A stretch of DNA of 64,000 nucleotides, from assembly GCF_006438825.1 (NCBI RefSeq), contig NZ_RCZP01000010.1, positions 1-64,000 of the forward strand, given 5' to 3'. The DNA comes from Muricoccus nepalensis. GTDB taxonomy: Bacteria; Pseudomonadota; Alphaproteobacteria; Acetobacterales; Acetobacteraceae. Positions 8,221 to 16,802 of the stretch are shown piece by piece; position 1 is the first letter of the stretch; every line of letters begins with the position of its first letter. The notes under the pieces were generated by a model. The model was not told the DNA's origin. It saw only the letters and a program-made list of their open reading frames with translations, and made no database searches. The translations under genes were made by a program, and so were the position numbers.

Positions 8221-9252
8221 TCAGGCGCGCGCCGCGGCCTCCACCGCCTCCACCGCGCGCGCGGCGTGGCGGGGGACGAGGTGGTGCACCATGTGGCCCG
8301 CGCCCGGGACGATCTCGAGCGTGCTGCCGGGGATCTCGCCGTGCAGGCGCTCGGCGGCCCGCTTGAACACGACCCGGTCCCCCTCGCCCGCGAGGATGGC
8401 GACGGGCATCGCGATCTCCCGGTAGCCGGCGCGCAGGCTCAGCGCGCCCGGGATCATCAGCGCGGCGTCGGCCGCGGTCGCGCGGATCTGCGAGGGGCGC
8501 AGCGCCATGGCCGGGGAGAAGTCCCGCTCGAAGCGGGGCGCGACCGGGGCCGGGGCGAACATCGCGCGCTTGAGCAGCGGCGTGGTGAGCCAGCCGAAGA
8601 GCGGCGAGACCGTGTAGCGCAGGAGGTCGCCCAGCACCGGCACGGCGCCGAGGGAGGCGATCCACACGTCCGGCCGCAGCGTCCAGAAGTAGTAGCCCGA
8701 CAGCAGCACCAGCCCCGCCGTGTCCGCCGGGTGCCGCTGGGCGAAGGCCAGCGCGACGATCGCGCCCCAGGAATGGCCGACCACCACCGGCCGCTCCACG
8801 CCAAGCTGGCGCAGCGCCTTGCGGAGGAGGGCGGCCTGCTCGTCGGCGGTCCAGAGCCGCCCGCGCGGCCGGCTGCTGTGGCCGAAGCCCGGCCGGTCGA
8901 AGACGATGACGCGGTGGCGGGCGATGAGGAGGTCGGCCAGGCCGCTCGTGTCGTAGTCGGCGCCCGTCACGACGTTGCCGTGGATGAGCACGACGGGGCT
9001 GCCCTCGCCGCGGTCCGTGTAGTGCAGGCGGACGCCGTCCACCTCGAGGAAGCGGCCCTCGGGCGGGTGCCGGCGCTCGGCCAGGCGGGCAAGGGCGTGG
9101 TTGGTGAGCGCCAGCGCGCCCAGCGCCGCGGCGGTCCAGGCGAGGCGGCGGGCCGGGCGCGTCGCGCCCCGCCGCGCGCCACGCGCCAGCTCCTGGCCGA
9201 GGGTGCGGGACAGCGGGCGGGAGCGGCCCGGGAGGCGGGTCAGGAGGTTCAT
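8221..9252 (-). CDS. Membrane-anchored alpha/beta hydrolase
   Basis: A 343-residue alpha/beta-fold hydrolase. A basic N-terminus and one hydrophobic segment (RLAWTAAALGALALTNHALA) suggest an inner-membrane anchor. The core begins at GRFLEVDGVRLHYTDRGEG. It has the oxyanion segment VLIHGNVVTG, the nucleophile elbow VVGHSWGAIVALAFA (Ser in GHSWG), the acid in ILAGEGDRVV and the His in VPGAGHMVHH. A cap domain lies between strands 6 and 7. It belongs with epoxide-hydrolase/lipase-like enzymes; substrate unknown. The ATG at 9252 (MNLLTRLPGRSRPLSR) precedes the anchor. Confidence 0.85.
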   Translation of the reverse strand: MNLLTRLPGRSRPLSRTLGQELARGARRGATRPARRLAWTAAALGALALTNHALARLAERRHPPEGRFLEVDGVRLHYTDRGEGSPVVLIHGNVVTGADYDTSGLADLLIARHRVIVFDRPGFGHSSRPRGRLWTADEQAALLRKALRQLGVERPVVVGHSWGAIVALAFAQRHPADTAGLVLLSGYYFWTLRPDVWIASLGAVPVLGDLLRYTVSPLFGWLTTPLLKRAMFAPAPVAPRFERDFSPAMALRPSQIRATAADAALMIPGALSLRAGYREIAMPVAILAGEGDRVVFKRAAERLHGEIPGSTLEIVPGAGHMVHHLVPRHAARAVEAVEAAARA

Positions 9253-9344
9253 CGGGGCCCTTTGCGCAGCACGGCACGGCCGCCGGGGGGGCCGGCAGCC
9301 TTCGGGGGCCGAACGTCGCGGGGCGCGCGATGTTGCGCGGGGGT

Positions 9345-9370
9345 CCCCGGGGAGGCGGGCCTCCCCGGGG
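9345..9370 (-). terminator. Strong hairpin after DUF3072 gene
   Basis: CCCCGGGGAGG (9345-9355) and CCTCCCCGGGG (9360-9370) form an 11-bp perfect stem with a CGGG loop, 7 bp past the stop of the minus-strand gene at 9378. There is no U-tract, so termination is inferred from position. Confidence 0.5.
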
Positions 9371-9377
9371 TAAGGGT

Positions 9378-9677
9378 TCAGGTGCCCCGACCGGTCTTGT
9401 CCTGCAGCGCGTCGATGCGCCGCGAGGCCTCGGCCTTGCTCAGCCCCTCCTCGAAGCCCTCGCCGGCCTCCTCGGACAGCGTCTTGAGGTAGGACGCTTG
9501 GGCGCCGGTCATCGGCTGGTCGCCAGTGGTCCAGTCGGAGGGGTCCTTGATGGTGTTGGAGCCGGGCTCGGGATCGGTCTTCGGGTTGTGGTCCTCGGCG
9601 TGGGCCCCGGCCCCGGACTTGGCGTCGGACTTGCCGCTGGCGTGGGCGTCGTGGCTCTTGGCGGCCGGCTTGGTCAT
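9378..9677 (-). CDS. DUF3072 family protein
   Basis: A 99-residue cytosolic protein. The C-terminal half contains the DUF3072 core: DWTTGDQPMTGAQASYLKTL followed by SEEAGE and SKAEASRRIDALQ. The N-terminal half is low-complexity, Lys/Asp/His-rich and probably disordered. Members of this family are small soluble proteins with no known biochemical role, often seen in soil and stress-tolerant bacteria. It is divergent from the creatininase-family gene with 77 bp between starts. The ATG at 9677 has a GGAGCAC-type ribosome site. Confidence 0.82.
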   Translation of the reverse strand: MTKPAAKSHDAHASGKSDAKSGAGAHAEDHNPKTDPEPGSNTIKDPSDWTTGDQPMTGAQASYLKTLSEEAGEGFEEGLSKAEASRRIDALQDKTGRGT

Positions 9678-9754
9678 GCGAGCGTGCTCCTGGTTTGGTG
9701 TTCCCTAAACGTTCGGGGTGCGCCGGGGTTGCCGCGGGCGGAAGGGGGCGGGCG

Positions 9755-10558
9755 ATGAAGGTTCGGATGGGCGAGATCACCGGGGGCGAGGCGCGGGCGC
9801 TCTACGCCCGGCGGCCGGTGGTGCTGCTGCCGCTCGGCAGCCACGAGGACCAAGGGCCGCACGCGCCCATGGGCGACTACCTGCTGGCGGAGGCGGTGGC
9901 CGAGCGCATCGCCCGCCGCGCGACCGAGGCCGGCACGGAGACCGTGGTGGCGCCCGTGCTGCCCTTCGGGAAGGCGGATTTCTTCGGGTCCATGCCGGGG
10001 GGCATCGCGCTCTCGCACCGGGCCTTCGCCCTCGTGCTGACGGAGATGATCGAGGCGCTGCTGCGCCATGGGCTGGACCGGATCGTCGTGCTGAACGGGC
10101 ACGGGGGGAACGCGCCCGCCATCCACGACGTGACGCAGTCTTTCATGCTCGCCGGGCGGGGGGTGTTTCCCTGCTTCTACCTTTGGAAGGTCGCGGGGGC
10201 GCTGCTGCCGGCGGTGGTGGGGGCGGAAGCGGCCGCGCGCTCGGCCGGGCATGGGGCGGACCCGCTGGGCAGCATCGCGATGCACCTCTCGCCCGGGCGG
10301 ATGCGGATGGACCTCCTGCCCGAGCGCCCCTCGCCCCCCGGCACGATGCTCGGCCTCCCCTTCGCGGGCTGGGGCGCGGTCTCCTTCGAGGGGGCAGAGG
10401 TGAACGTGCCCGCGGAGTACGACCTCCCCTCGCCCGACGGCATGGGCACGGGGGACCCGCGGCTCTGCCGGGCGGAGACGGGGGCCGCGCTGGTGGAGCG
10501 GCTGGTCGCGATCGGCGCCGGCTTCGTCGCGCACTACGCCGGCCAGGGGGCGAACTAG
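9755..10558 (+). CDS. Creatininase-family amidohydrolase
   Basis: A 267-residue metal-dependent hydrolase of the creatininase / FAPy-deformylase-like family. The metal-binding signature is visible: LLPLGSHEDQGPHAPMGDY near residue 25, VLNGHGGN near 115, and an acidic segment GAEVNVPAEYD late in the protein. Family members hydrolyse cyclic amides such as creatinine, or deformylate pyrimidine-type compounds. The ATG at 9755 has a GGAAGGGGG ribosome site; an upstream in-frame GTG would add a non-protein-like leader. No creatine or purine genes adjoin, so the substrate is open. Confidence 0.85.
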   Translation: MKVRMGEITGGEARALYARRPVVLLPLGSHEDQGPHAPMGDYLLAEAVAERIARRATEAGTETVVAPVLPFGKADFFGSMPGGIALSHRAFALVLTEMIEALLRHGLDRIVVLNGHGGNAPAIHDVTQSFMLAGRGVFPCFYLWKVAGALLPAVVGAEAAARSAGHGADPLGSIAMHLSPGRMRMDLLPERPSPPGTMLGLPFAGWGAVSFEGAEVNVPAEYDLPSPDGMGTGDPRLCRAETGAALVERLVAIGAGFVAHYAGQGAN

Positions 10559-10595
10559 GGCGGGGGCGCGAGGCGGGCCCCGCGCCCCCGGGCAA

Positions 10596-11222
10596 TCACC
10601 TCGCCCGGATCTCCACCTGCCGGAAGCGCACCACGCCGCGGTCGTTCACGGCGCCGCCGGGGCCCGGCACGCCCGGGGCGTGCTGCAGCGCGATCCGCCC
10701 GTTCGCGAAGCGGGCGTTCCGGACGGCGTCGGCGGTCTTCTGGCCGTTGAGCACGACGGTGAAGGCGTCCCCGGCGGCGGTGATCTCGAAGAGGTTCCAG
10801 CGCCCGCCCGCCTTGGGCATCGGGTCCACGGCGGCGATGTCCACGATCGCGCCGGTGCCATAGCGCGCCTCCGGGCGCTCGTCCCAGATGTTCACCTCGT
10901 AGGAGGTGGCGGTGCTGACCGTCGCGGGGTCGGTGCAGCGGATGTAGATGCCGCTGTTGGTGGCGGTGTCCACGAAGAACTCGGCGCGCAGCGCGAAGTC
11001 GCGGTAGTCCCGCCGCGTCACCAGGAAGCCGTTGCCGCGGTCGGCGACGATGGCCCCCTCCTCGACCCGCCAGTTGGCGTCGCCGATGCGGTCCCAGCCC
11101 TCGAGGTCGCGGCCGTTGAACAGGGGCGTGTAGCCGCCGGATTGGGCCCGGGCCGCCCCGCGCCCGGCGGCGATCCCGGCCGTGGCGGCCAGCAGCGGCA
11201 CGACGGCTCGACGCTTCATCAT
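10596..11222 (-). CDS. Secreted DUF1080 (3-keto-disaccharide hydrolase-like) protein
   Basis: A 208-residue exported protein. The signal peptide is MMKRRAVVPLLAATAGIAAG, cleaved after ARA or ARAQS. The mature part starts with YTPLFNGRDLEGWDRIGD, the classic DUF1080 opening, and has the concanavalin-like core (LRAEFFVDTATNSGIYIR, RWNLFEITAAGDAFTVVLNG). Some family members cleave 3-keto-glucosides in the periplasm; most are untested. Tandem ATGs at 11222 and 11219 follow a GGGAGGAA site. It probably acts alone; no glucoside 3-dehydrogenase gene is nearby. Confidence 0.85.
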   Translation of the reverse strand: MMKRRAVVPLLAATAGIAAGRGAARAQSGGYTPLFNGRDLEGWDRIGDANWRVEEGAIVADRGNGFLVTRRDYRDFALRAEFFVDTATNSGIYIRCTDPATVSTATSYEVNIWDERPEARYGTGAIVDIAAVDPMPKAGGRWNLFEITAAGDAFTVVLNGQKTADAVRNARFANGRIALQHAPGVPGPGGAVNDRGVVRFRQVEIRAR

Positions 11223-11391
11223 GCGTTCCTCCCAGGTTTTGTTCCTGTTGCGGCAGGAGCCTAGGGCGGAGCGGTCCCGCGCTTCAACCGGGCCGCGGAC
11301 CCCCGCCCATCGCCGGCCTTGAAGCCCCGAAGGTTTTCGCCCGATCATCCCGCCGGCGGGCGGCGCCGCGCGTGAGCGGAGGGGCCGCCCC

Positions 11392-12006
11392 GTGAAAAGG
11401 GGGAACCGGTTCATGCCGCCATTCGGAAGGGCGCTCGCCCTGCCTGTCCTGCTCGCCCTCGCGGCCTGCGGCACGACGCAGCTTCCCATGCCCTACAGTC
11501 CCGCCACCCCGCCCCGCGCGGCCGCGAACGCGCGGCCCGTGGTCTCGGTCGGCCCCGTGGTGGACGCCCGCGCGGACGGGCGGGAGGACCCGAACTGGAT
11601 CGGCACCATCCGCGGCGGCTACGGCAACCCGATGAAGCGGCTGGAGGCCCCCGTCCCCGTGCGCGAGGTGGTGGCGCAGGCCTTCCGCGACGGGCTGGCG
11701 GCGCGCGGCCTGCTGGCCCCCTCGGGCGGCGCCTACGAGATGCGCGTCACGGTCGCCCAGTTCGACGCCACCCAGTACATGCGGCGCGAGGCGACGGCGG
11801 AGTTCCGGGTGAGCCTCGTCAACCGCCGCACCGGCGCGGAGGTCTGGCGCGACGCCGGCCGGGCCAACCCGGTCGAGGGCGGGATGACCCTCGCGACCGG
11901 GGCCTTCGGCAACGTCGAGGCGCTGCGCGGCACGGCGCTGCGGGCGATGTCGGAGGCGATCGATCAGGTGCTGGACAAGCCGGGGCTGGCCGCGGCCCTC
12001 CGCTGA
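11392..12006 (+). CDS. Putative outer-membrane-directed lipoprotein
   Basis: A 197-204-residue lipoprotein. The signal ends in the lipobox LALAACGT, so the acylated Cys is about 18 residues after the ATG at 11413. The alternative GTG at 11392 adds MKRGNRF; both have purine-rich upstream sites. The mature protein (VVSVGPVVDARADGREDPNW, then YEMRVTVAQFDATQYMRREA) resembles YajG-like or curli/secretion-type lipoproteins that bind partner proteins at the outer membrane, but this is weak. Its 5' end faces the DUF1080 gene divergently. Function unknown. Confidence 0.78.
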   Translation: MKRGNRFMPPFGRALALPVLLALAACGTTQLPMPYSPATPPRAAANARPVVSVGPVVDARADGREDPNWIGTIRGGYGNPMKRLEAPVPVREVVAQAFRDGLAARGLLAPSGGAYEMRVTVAQFDATQYMRREATAEFRVSLVNRRTGAEVWRDAGRANPVEGGMTLATGAFGNVEALRGTALRAMSEAIDQVLDKPGLAAALR

Positions 12007-12010
12007 GCCC

Positions 12011-13045
12011 CTACCAGGCCGGCAACGGCGCGGCGCGCCAAGCGAGCCCCGCCCGGTCCGCCCCCGAGGGCAGCGGCGCCGCGGGGTCGCCGATCCAGGC
12101 GAGGATGTCCCCGATGACCTCCCCCGCACCGAGGTCGCGCAGCGGCATGTGGTGGATGCCCGCGTAATAGGCCACGCGCGCCGGCGCCCCGGCGGGGATG
12201 CGGTCCAGCAGCGCGCGGGTGGCGACGGGCGGGACGAGCTGGTCCCGCGCGCCGTAGACGAGGAGGAGGGGCGGCGTCGCGGGCCCCAGGCGCGGCGCGG
12301 CCGCCAGCGCGTCGTCCATGAGGTCGATCAGGCCCGAGGTCGTGTCCACCCGCGTCTCGCGGATGGTCAGCGGGTCGCGCGCCATGCGGCGCAGGGCCTC
12401 CATGTTGTCGGTGGGCACGATGCCCGGCACGCCCGAGGCGACGGCGACGCGCGGCACGGTGTGGGTGAGCACCTCGAGCAGTCCCGTGATGATCCGCGGC
12501 ATGGTCACCCGCCCCCAGACCGCGGGGGCGAGGAGGACGTAGCCCGCGGCCGGCGGCGGCCGCTCCCCCGTGGCCGCGAGGAGGAGGACGGCGCCGCCCA
12601 TGCTCTCGCCGAGGGCAACCAGCGGCACCCCGGGGTGGCGGGCCGCGAGCAGCCGGATCGCGGCGGCGGCGTCGGCCGCGAGCGTCGCGGCGCCCGGCCA
12701 GACCCCGCGGTGGGGGGCGCCCCCGAAGCCCCGCTGGTCGTAGGCATAGACCGCGAGGCCCGCCGCGTTCAGCGCCCGGGCGGGCTCGGCCATGAAGTTC
12801 CGGCTGTCGTTGAAGCCGTGCAGGCAGAGCAGCACCGCGTGCGGCGGTCCCGCGGGCTGCCAGGCGCGCAGCGGCAGGCGCGCCCCGTCCTCCATCGTCA
12901 GCGCGTCCTCCGCCAGCGCCGCCTCGCCCGTGGGCGGGCCGGCGGGGATGACCTGGGGCGCGCAGGCCGCCAGCCCCGGGGACAGAAGCGGCAGGGCGAG
13001 GAGCGCACGGCGCGGGAGGGCGCGGGCCGGGAAGGGGGAAGGCAT
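12011..13045 (-). CDS. Lipoprotein lysophospholipase / monoacylglycerol lipase-like hydrolase
   Basis: A 344-residue alpha/beta hydrolase of the serine aminopeptidase S33 / monoglyceride lipase type. The signal MPSPFPARALPRRALLALPL ends in a lipobox LAAC, so it is lipid-anchored. Motifs: LLCLHGFNDSRN (oxyanion), AYDQRGFGGAPHRGVWPG (typical of the family), ALGESMGGAVLLL (Ser in GESMG), VYGARDQLVPP (Asp) and GIHHMPLRD (His). Its stop lies 4 bp beyond the convergent lipoprotein gene. The long upstream open frame is a shadow of the plus-strand Bug gene. Confidence 0.87.
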   Translation of the reverse strand: MPSPFPARALPRRALLALPLLSPGLAACAPQVIPAGPPTGEAALAEDALTMEDGARLPLRAWQPAGPPHAVLLCLHGFNDSRNFMAEPARALNAAGLAVYAYDQRGFGGAPHRGVWPGAATLAADAAAAIRLLAARHPGVPLVALGESMGGAVLLLAATGERPPPAAGYVLLAPAVWGRVTMPRIITGLLEVLTHTVPRVAVASGVPGIVPTDNMEALRRMARDPLTIRETRVDTTSGLIDLMDDALAAAPRLGPATPPLLLVYGARDQLVPPVATRALLDRIPAGAPARVAYYAGIHHMPLRDLGAGEVIGDILAWIGDPAAPLPSGADRAGLAWRAAPLPAW

Positions 13046-13168
13046 CGAGGCGCATGTGGGCGCGTCCGCCGGCGCCTTCCATGGCCGCGCAACGAATCGC
13101 GCCTCGCGGCTTGCCCGGCGAAAGCGCCGGGCGGCACTCTTCCGGGAGAACACGGGCGGGAGAGGGAA

Positions 13169-14260
13169 ATGCCGGGTCGGGCGGGCGGGGCGGGCGGCGT
13201 GGCGCCGGGACGGGATGGCCGGGAGCGGGACGGCCTGGGTTGGCGGCCCGCCGGCCGGGACGCGGCGGGCCCGGGCGGGACGGGACGGCGCGCCGTGGGA
13301 CGGGCCGCGCTCGGCCTCGCCTTCGCGACCGGGCTGGCGCAAGCGGGGCGGGCCCAGGCCCCCTGGCCCGAGCGGCCGGTGCGGGTGGTCGTGCCCTACC
13401 CGCCCGGCGGGTCGAACGACATCGTGGCGCGGCTGCTGGGCGAGGTCCTGCGGGAGCGCACGGGCCAGCCCTGGATCGTCGAGAACCGCTCGGGCGCGGG
13501 CGGGAACGTGGGGGCGGATTCGGTCGCCAAGGCGCCGCCGGACGGCCAGGCGCTGCTGCTGACCGCGCCGGGGCCTCTGACGATCAACAACGCCCTCTTC
13601 GCCTCCATGCCCTACGTCGCCGCGCGCGACCTCGTGCCGCTGGCGCTCGTGGCGACGGTGCCCATCGTGCTCATGGCGGGGCCGGAGCTGCCCGCGCGGG
13701 ACGTGGCGGGGCTGGTGGCGCTCGCGAAGGCCCAGCCCGGGCGCATCGCCTTCGGCTCCTCCGGGAACGGCAGCACGAACCACCTGGCGGGGGAGCTGTT
13801 CCGCAGCATGGCCGGGATCGACATCGTCCACGTGCCCTACCGCGGCGCGGCGCCGGCGATGACGGACCTCGTGGGCGGGCAGATCGGGATGATGTTCGAC
13901 AACCTGCCGGCCGTGCTGCCGCAGGTCCGGGAGGGGCGCGTCCGCGCGCTGGCGGTCGCGGGCGCGCGCCGGGCGGCGGCGCTGCCGGAGGTGCCGACGC
14001 TGGCGGAAGCCGGCCTGCCGGGCTTCGAGGCAGAGGCTTGGTTCGGCCTGGCCGGCCCCGCCGGCCTCCCCCCGCCGCTCCGCGCGCGGATCGAGGCGCT
14101 GGTGACGGAGGCGCTGGCCGATCCCGGGCTGCGCGCCCGGCTGGCCGCGACCGGTGCGGAGCCGGGGACGCTGGCGGGGGAGGGCTTCGCGGCCTTCCTC
14201 GCACGGGAGCGGGAGACCTGGACGCGGGTGATCGAGGCCTCGGGCGCGCGGGCGGGGTAG
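13169..14260 (+). CDS. Bug-family tripartite tricarboxylate transporter substrate-binding protein
   Basis: Periplasmic solute-binding protein of 363 residues from the ATG at 13169. Family hallmarks: WPERPVRVVVPYPPGGSNDI, ENRSGAGGNVGADSVAKAPP, ASMPYVAARDLVPLALVA, VPYRGAAPAMTDLVGGQIG and FDNLPAVLPQVREGRVRAL. The N-terminus is unusually long and Gly/Arg-rich before the export signal (RRAVGRAALGLAFATGLAQA), so a shorter form from GTG 13295 is possible. A twin Arg precedes the hydrophobic stretch. No TctA/TctB membrane subunits are adjacent, which is common for this expanded family. Ligand unknown. Confidence 0.87.
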   Translation: MPGRAGGAGGVAPGRDGRERDGLGWRPAGRDAAGPGGTGRRAVGRAALGLAFATGLAQAGRAQAPWPERPVRVVVPYPPGGSNDIVARLLGEVLRERTGQPWIVENRSGAGGNVGADSVAKAPPDGQALLLTAPGPLTINNALFASMPYVAARDLVPLALVATVPIVLMAGPELPARDVAGLVALAKAQPGRIAFGSSGNGSTNHLAGELFRSMAGIDIVHVPYRGAAPAMTDLVGGQIGMMFDNLPAVLPQVREGRVRALAVAGARRAAALPEVPTLAEAGLPGFEAEAWFGLAGPAGLPPPLRARIEALVTEALADPGLRARLAATGAEPGTLAGEGFAAFLARERETWTRVIEASGARAG

Positions 14261-14299
14261 CGCCCGGCGGGGGGATCGCGCCCCCCGGCCGGGTCAGGT

Positions 14300-14342
14300 C
14301 CCGTGCTTCGCTAGGCCCGTGCTTCGTTAAGCCCCGTGCTCG
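14300..14342. repeat. Short tandem repeat at 3' end of glycosidase gene
   Basis: CCCGTGCTTCG is repeated at 14300 and 14316, with a third degenerate copy CCCGTGCTCG at 14333 (unit 16-17 bp). The glycosidase stop codon (14327-14329) lies inside the second copy, and the first copy would also carry a stop in that frame. Confidence 0.7.
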
Positions 14343-15628
14343 CCGGCCTCGTGGGGCACGCGCTGCTCCTCGGCGCCGGCCGAGAGGCGGACGCTCTCGG
14401 AGTGCTCCCAGGCGGCCTTGAAGGCGGGGGCCGCCTCGGGGTCCTCCGGCACGTCCTCACCGCGCAGGAAGGCGTCGAAGAGGGCCGTCTGCCGGGCCAG
14501 CTCCTTCGCCAGCGGCGCGTCCACCGGGCGGCGGCCGCGGTGCGGGTGCATCTCGAAGAGGCCGTTCGGGCAGTAGCGGTCGTCGTCCCAGCCGAGATGC
14601 GAGAGGACGGGGTAGAGGCAGATGCCGCCGATCGGCACGCCCGCCCGCATGGCGGCCCGCACCTCGTCGCCGACGTAGCGGAGCCAAGCGGCGCGCGGGC
14701 TGCCCTCGATGCTCGTCTCCGCGAGGATCATCGGGCGGCCGATGCGGGCGTGGGCGTCGACCAGCAGGTCGCGCAGGGGGCGGTGGCGGGGATCGCCCAT
14801 GGGGACGGTCTGCCCGCGGTCGCCCTCGCGCTCGAACTGGTTGTTCCAGTAGTAGTTCACGCCCATCAGGTCGAAGCCGTCGGGCGTGCCGCCGAGCTCC
14901 GGGCGCCAGCGGCCGAGCAGGCCCTCCCAGGCGTGCCACTGGGACTCCTGGTGCTCCTCGGCGAAGGCCGCGGATTCCGGCGTCTTGGCGAAGACCTCGA
15001 TGACGGGGTCGACGGCGATGAGGCGCGTGCCGGGCACGGCCTCCCGCGCCGCGCGGCCGGCGGCGATGGAGGCGGCGACGAGGCGCGCCTTCAGCGCCTT
15101 GCCCCAGTTGCGGCGGCCGGGATGGAAGTAGGCGACATCCCCCGCGGCCCAGGACCAGAAGGAGATCTCGTTCACCGGGCAGAGGACAGGGGGCTCGCCC
15201 TCCTCCTCCAGCAGCAGGCGGGCGAAGGCGGCGCAGAAGCGCGCGAGCGCCTCGGCGAAGCCCTCCTCCATCGGGCTGACATGGTCGGGATGGCCGTAGT
15301 GGCAGACATCCCAGGCCACCCGCACGCCGGCCGCCTTGGCGGCACGGATGAGGGGCAGCACCGGCGACCAGTCGTACTGGCCGGGCACGCGTTCGATCAG
15401 GTGCCAGCGCGCCCCGTCGCGGGCGCCCCGGATGCCGTGCGCGGCCAGCGCCTCGTAGTCCTGCTGCGCCAGCAGGTCGTGGCGCGTGGAGGCGATGAGG
15501 TCGAGGCGCTTGCCGTCCTTGCGGCGGTGCGTGGAGCACTCGAAGCCGCCCATGAAGAAACTCGGCGAGAAGCTCGGCGAGCGCAGCGGGGCCCGAGGCA
15601 TGGCTCGGGTGTCGGCGGAATCCGTCAT
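14327..15628 (-). CDS. Family-1-like glycoside hydrolase (galactofuranose locus)
   Basis: A 433-residue (beta/alpha)8 glycosidase-like protein of clan GH-A. The acid/base candidate is E154 in PVNEISF, and the nucleophile candidate is E304 in ILAETSIEG. YDWSPVLPLI, VNYYWNNQFE and the C-terminal barrel strand GICLYPVLSHLGWDDDRY are also typical. No signal peptide is seen, so it is cytosolic. It starts 7 bp after the UDP-galactopyranose mutase stop and is the last gene of a three-gene operon. A role in making or recycling the glycan is likely, but the bond cut is unknown. Confidence 0.8.
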   Translation of the reverse strand: MTDSADTRAMPRAPLRSPSFSPSFFMGGFECSTHRRKDGKRLDLIASTRHDLLAQQDYEALAAHGIRGARDGARWHLIERVPGQYDWSPVLPLIRAAKAAGVRVAWDVCHYGHPDHVSPMEEGFAEALARFCAAFARLLLEEEGEPPVLCPVNEISFWSWAAGDVAYFHPGRRNWGKALKARLVAASIAAGRAAREAVPGTRLIAVDPVIEVFAKTPESAAFAEEHQESQWHAWEGLLGRWRPELGGTPDGFDLMGVNYYWNNQFEREGDRGQTVPMGDPRHRPLRDLLVDAHARIGRPMILAETSIEGSPRAAWLRYVGDEVRAAMRAGVPIGGICLYPVLSHLGWDDDRYCPNGLFEMHPHRGRRPVDAPLAKELARQTALFDAFLRGEDVPEDPEAAPAFKAAWEHSESVRLSAGAEEQRVPHEAGEHGA

Positions 15629-15635
15629 GCCCCGG

Positions 15636-16802
15636 TCAGTCCCCCGTGGGCGCCAGCGCGGGGTCCGCCAGGACGGGCGCGTCCTCCGCGGCGCCGACGG
15701 GCACGCTCGCCTCGATGCGGCGGAAGGTGGCCAGCGCCTGCGCCACGACCTGGTCCATGTTGTAGTAGCGGTAGGTGGCCAGCCGCCCCACGAACCACAC
15801 GTCCGGCGTCGCGTCCGCCATCGCCTCGTAGCGCTTGTAGAGCGCGGCGTTCTCCGGGCGCGGCACGGGGTAGTAGGGGTCGCCCTCGGCGGCCGGGAAC
15901 TCGGTGGTGATCGTGGTCTTGTCCGCCACCTGGCCCGTGAGGTGCTTGTACTCGGAGATGCGCGTGAAGGGCACCTCCTCGCCCGGGTAGTTCACGGTGC
16001 CGCAGGGCTGGTACCACTCCTGGTCCAGCGTCTCGTGCTTGAAGGTCAGGCTGCGGTAGGGAAGCTTGCCGTGCTCGAAGCCGAAGAACTCGTCCACGGG
16101 GCCGGTCCAGATCGTGCGGCGGTAGGGCACCTTGCCCTTGATCGCGCTGTAGTCGGTGCCGGTGATCACCGTGATGTTCGGGTGGTCCAGCATCCGCTTG
16201 AACATGGCGGTGTAGCCGTCGAGCGGCATGAACTGGTGCGTGTCGGTGAAGTAGCGGTCGTCCGTGTTCGCGCGCGTCGGCACGCGCGAGGTGACGGACT
16301 TGTCGAGCTCCGACGGGTCGAGGCCCCACTGCTTCCGCGTGTAGCCGCGGAAGAAGGTCTCGTAGAGGTGGCGCCCCACGCGGGAGACGACGACGTCCTC
16401 GGAGGAGCGGATCTCGTCCACCTTCTCGGCGCGCTCGTTGAAGAAGGCCTCGACCTCCTCCTCCGTCGTCAGCGAGAGGTCGTTCATGCGGTTCACCGTC
16501 GTGCGGTTGATCGGCATGGGCACGAGCTTGCCGTCGGCGAGCTTCGCGAGCACGCGGTGCTCGTAGGCGCGCCACTTGGTGAAGCGCGACAGGTGCTCGA
16601 ACACCGCGTCGGAGTTCGTGTGGAAGATGTGCGGGCCGTAGCGGTGCATCAGGATGCCGGCGGCGTCCTGCTCGTCATAGGCGTTGCCCGCGATGTGGTC
16701 GCGGCGGTCGATGACGAGGACGCGCTCGCCGCGCACGGTGGCGAGGCGCTCCGCAAGGGTCGCACCGGCGAAGCCGGCGCCAACAACTAGCCAATCAAAC
16801 AT
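15636..16802 (-). CDS. glf: UDP-galactopyranose mutase
   Basis: A 388-residue flavoenzyme that converts UDP-galactopyranose to UDP-galactofuranose in the cytosol. The start MFDWLVVGAGFAGATLAERL is an FAD-binding Rossmann motif. Mutase-specific segments are clear: YGPHIFHTNSDAVFEHLSRF, VPMPINRTTVNR, FFRGYTRKQWGLDPSEL, and GRLATYRYYNMDQVV at the C-terminus. Its start overlaps the glycosyltransferase stop by 8 bp and its stop is 7 bp before the glycosidase gene, so the three are co-transcribed. It implies a galactofuranose-containing polysaccharide. Confidence 0.96.
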   Translation of the reverse strand: MFDWLVVGAGFAGATLAERLATVRGERVLVIDRRDHIAGNAYDEQDAAGILMHRYGPHIFHTNSDAVFEHLSRFTKWRAYEHRVLAKLADGKLVPMPINRTTVNRMNDLSLTTEEEVEAFFNERAEKVDEIRSSEDVVVSRVGRHLYETFFRGYTRKQWGLDPSELDKSVTSRVPTRANTDDRYFTDTHQFMPLDGYTAMFKRMLDHPNITVITGTDYSAIKGKVPYRRTIWTGPVDEFFGFEHGKLPYRSLTFKHETLDQEWYQPCGTVNYPGEEVPFTRISEYKHLTGQVADKTTITTEFPAAEGDPYYPVPRPENAALYKRYEAMADATPDVWFVGRLATYRYYNMDQVVAQALATFRRIEASVPVGAAEDAPVLADPALAPTGD

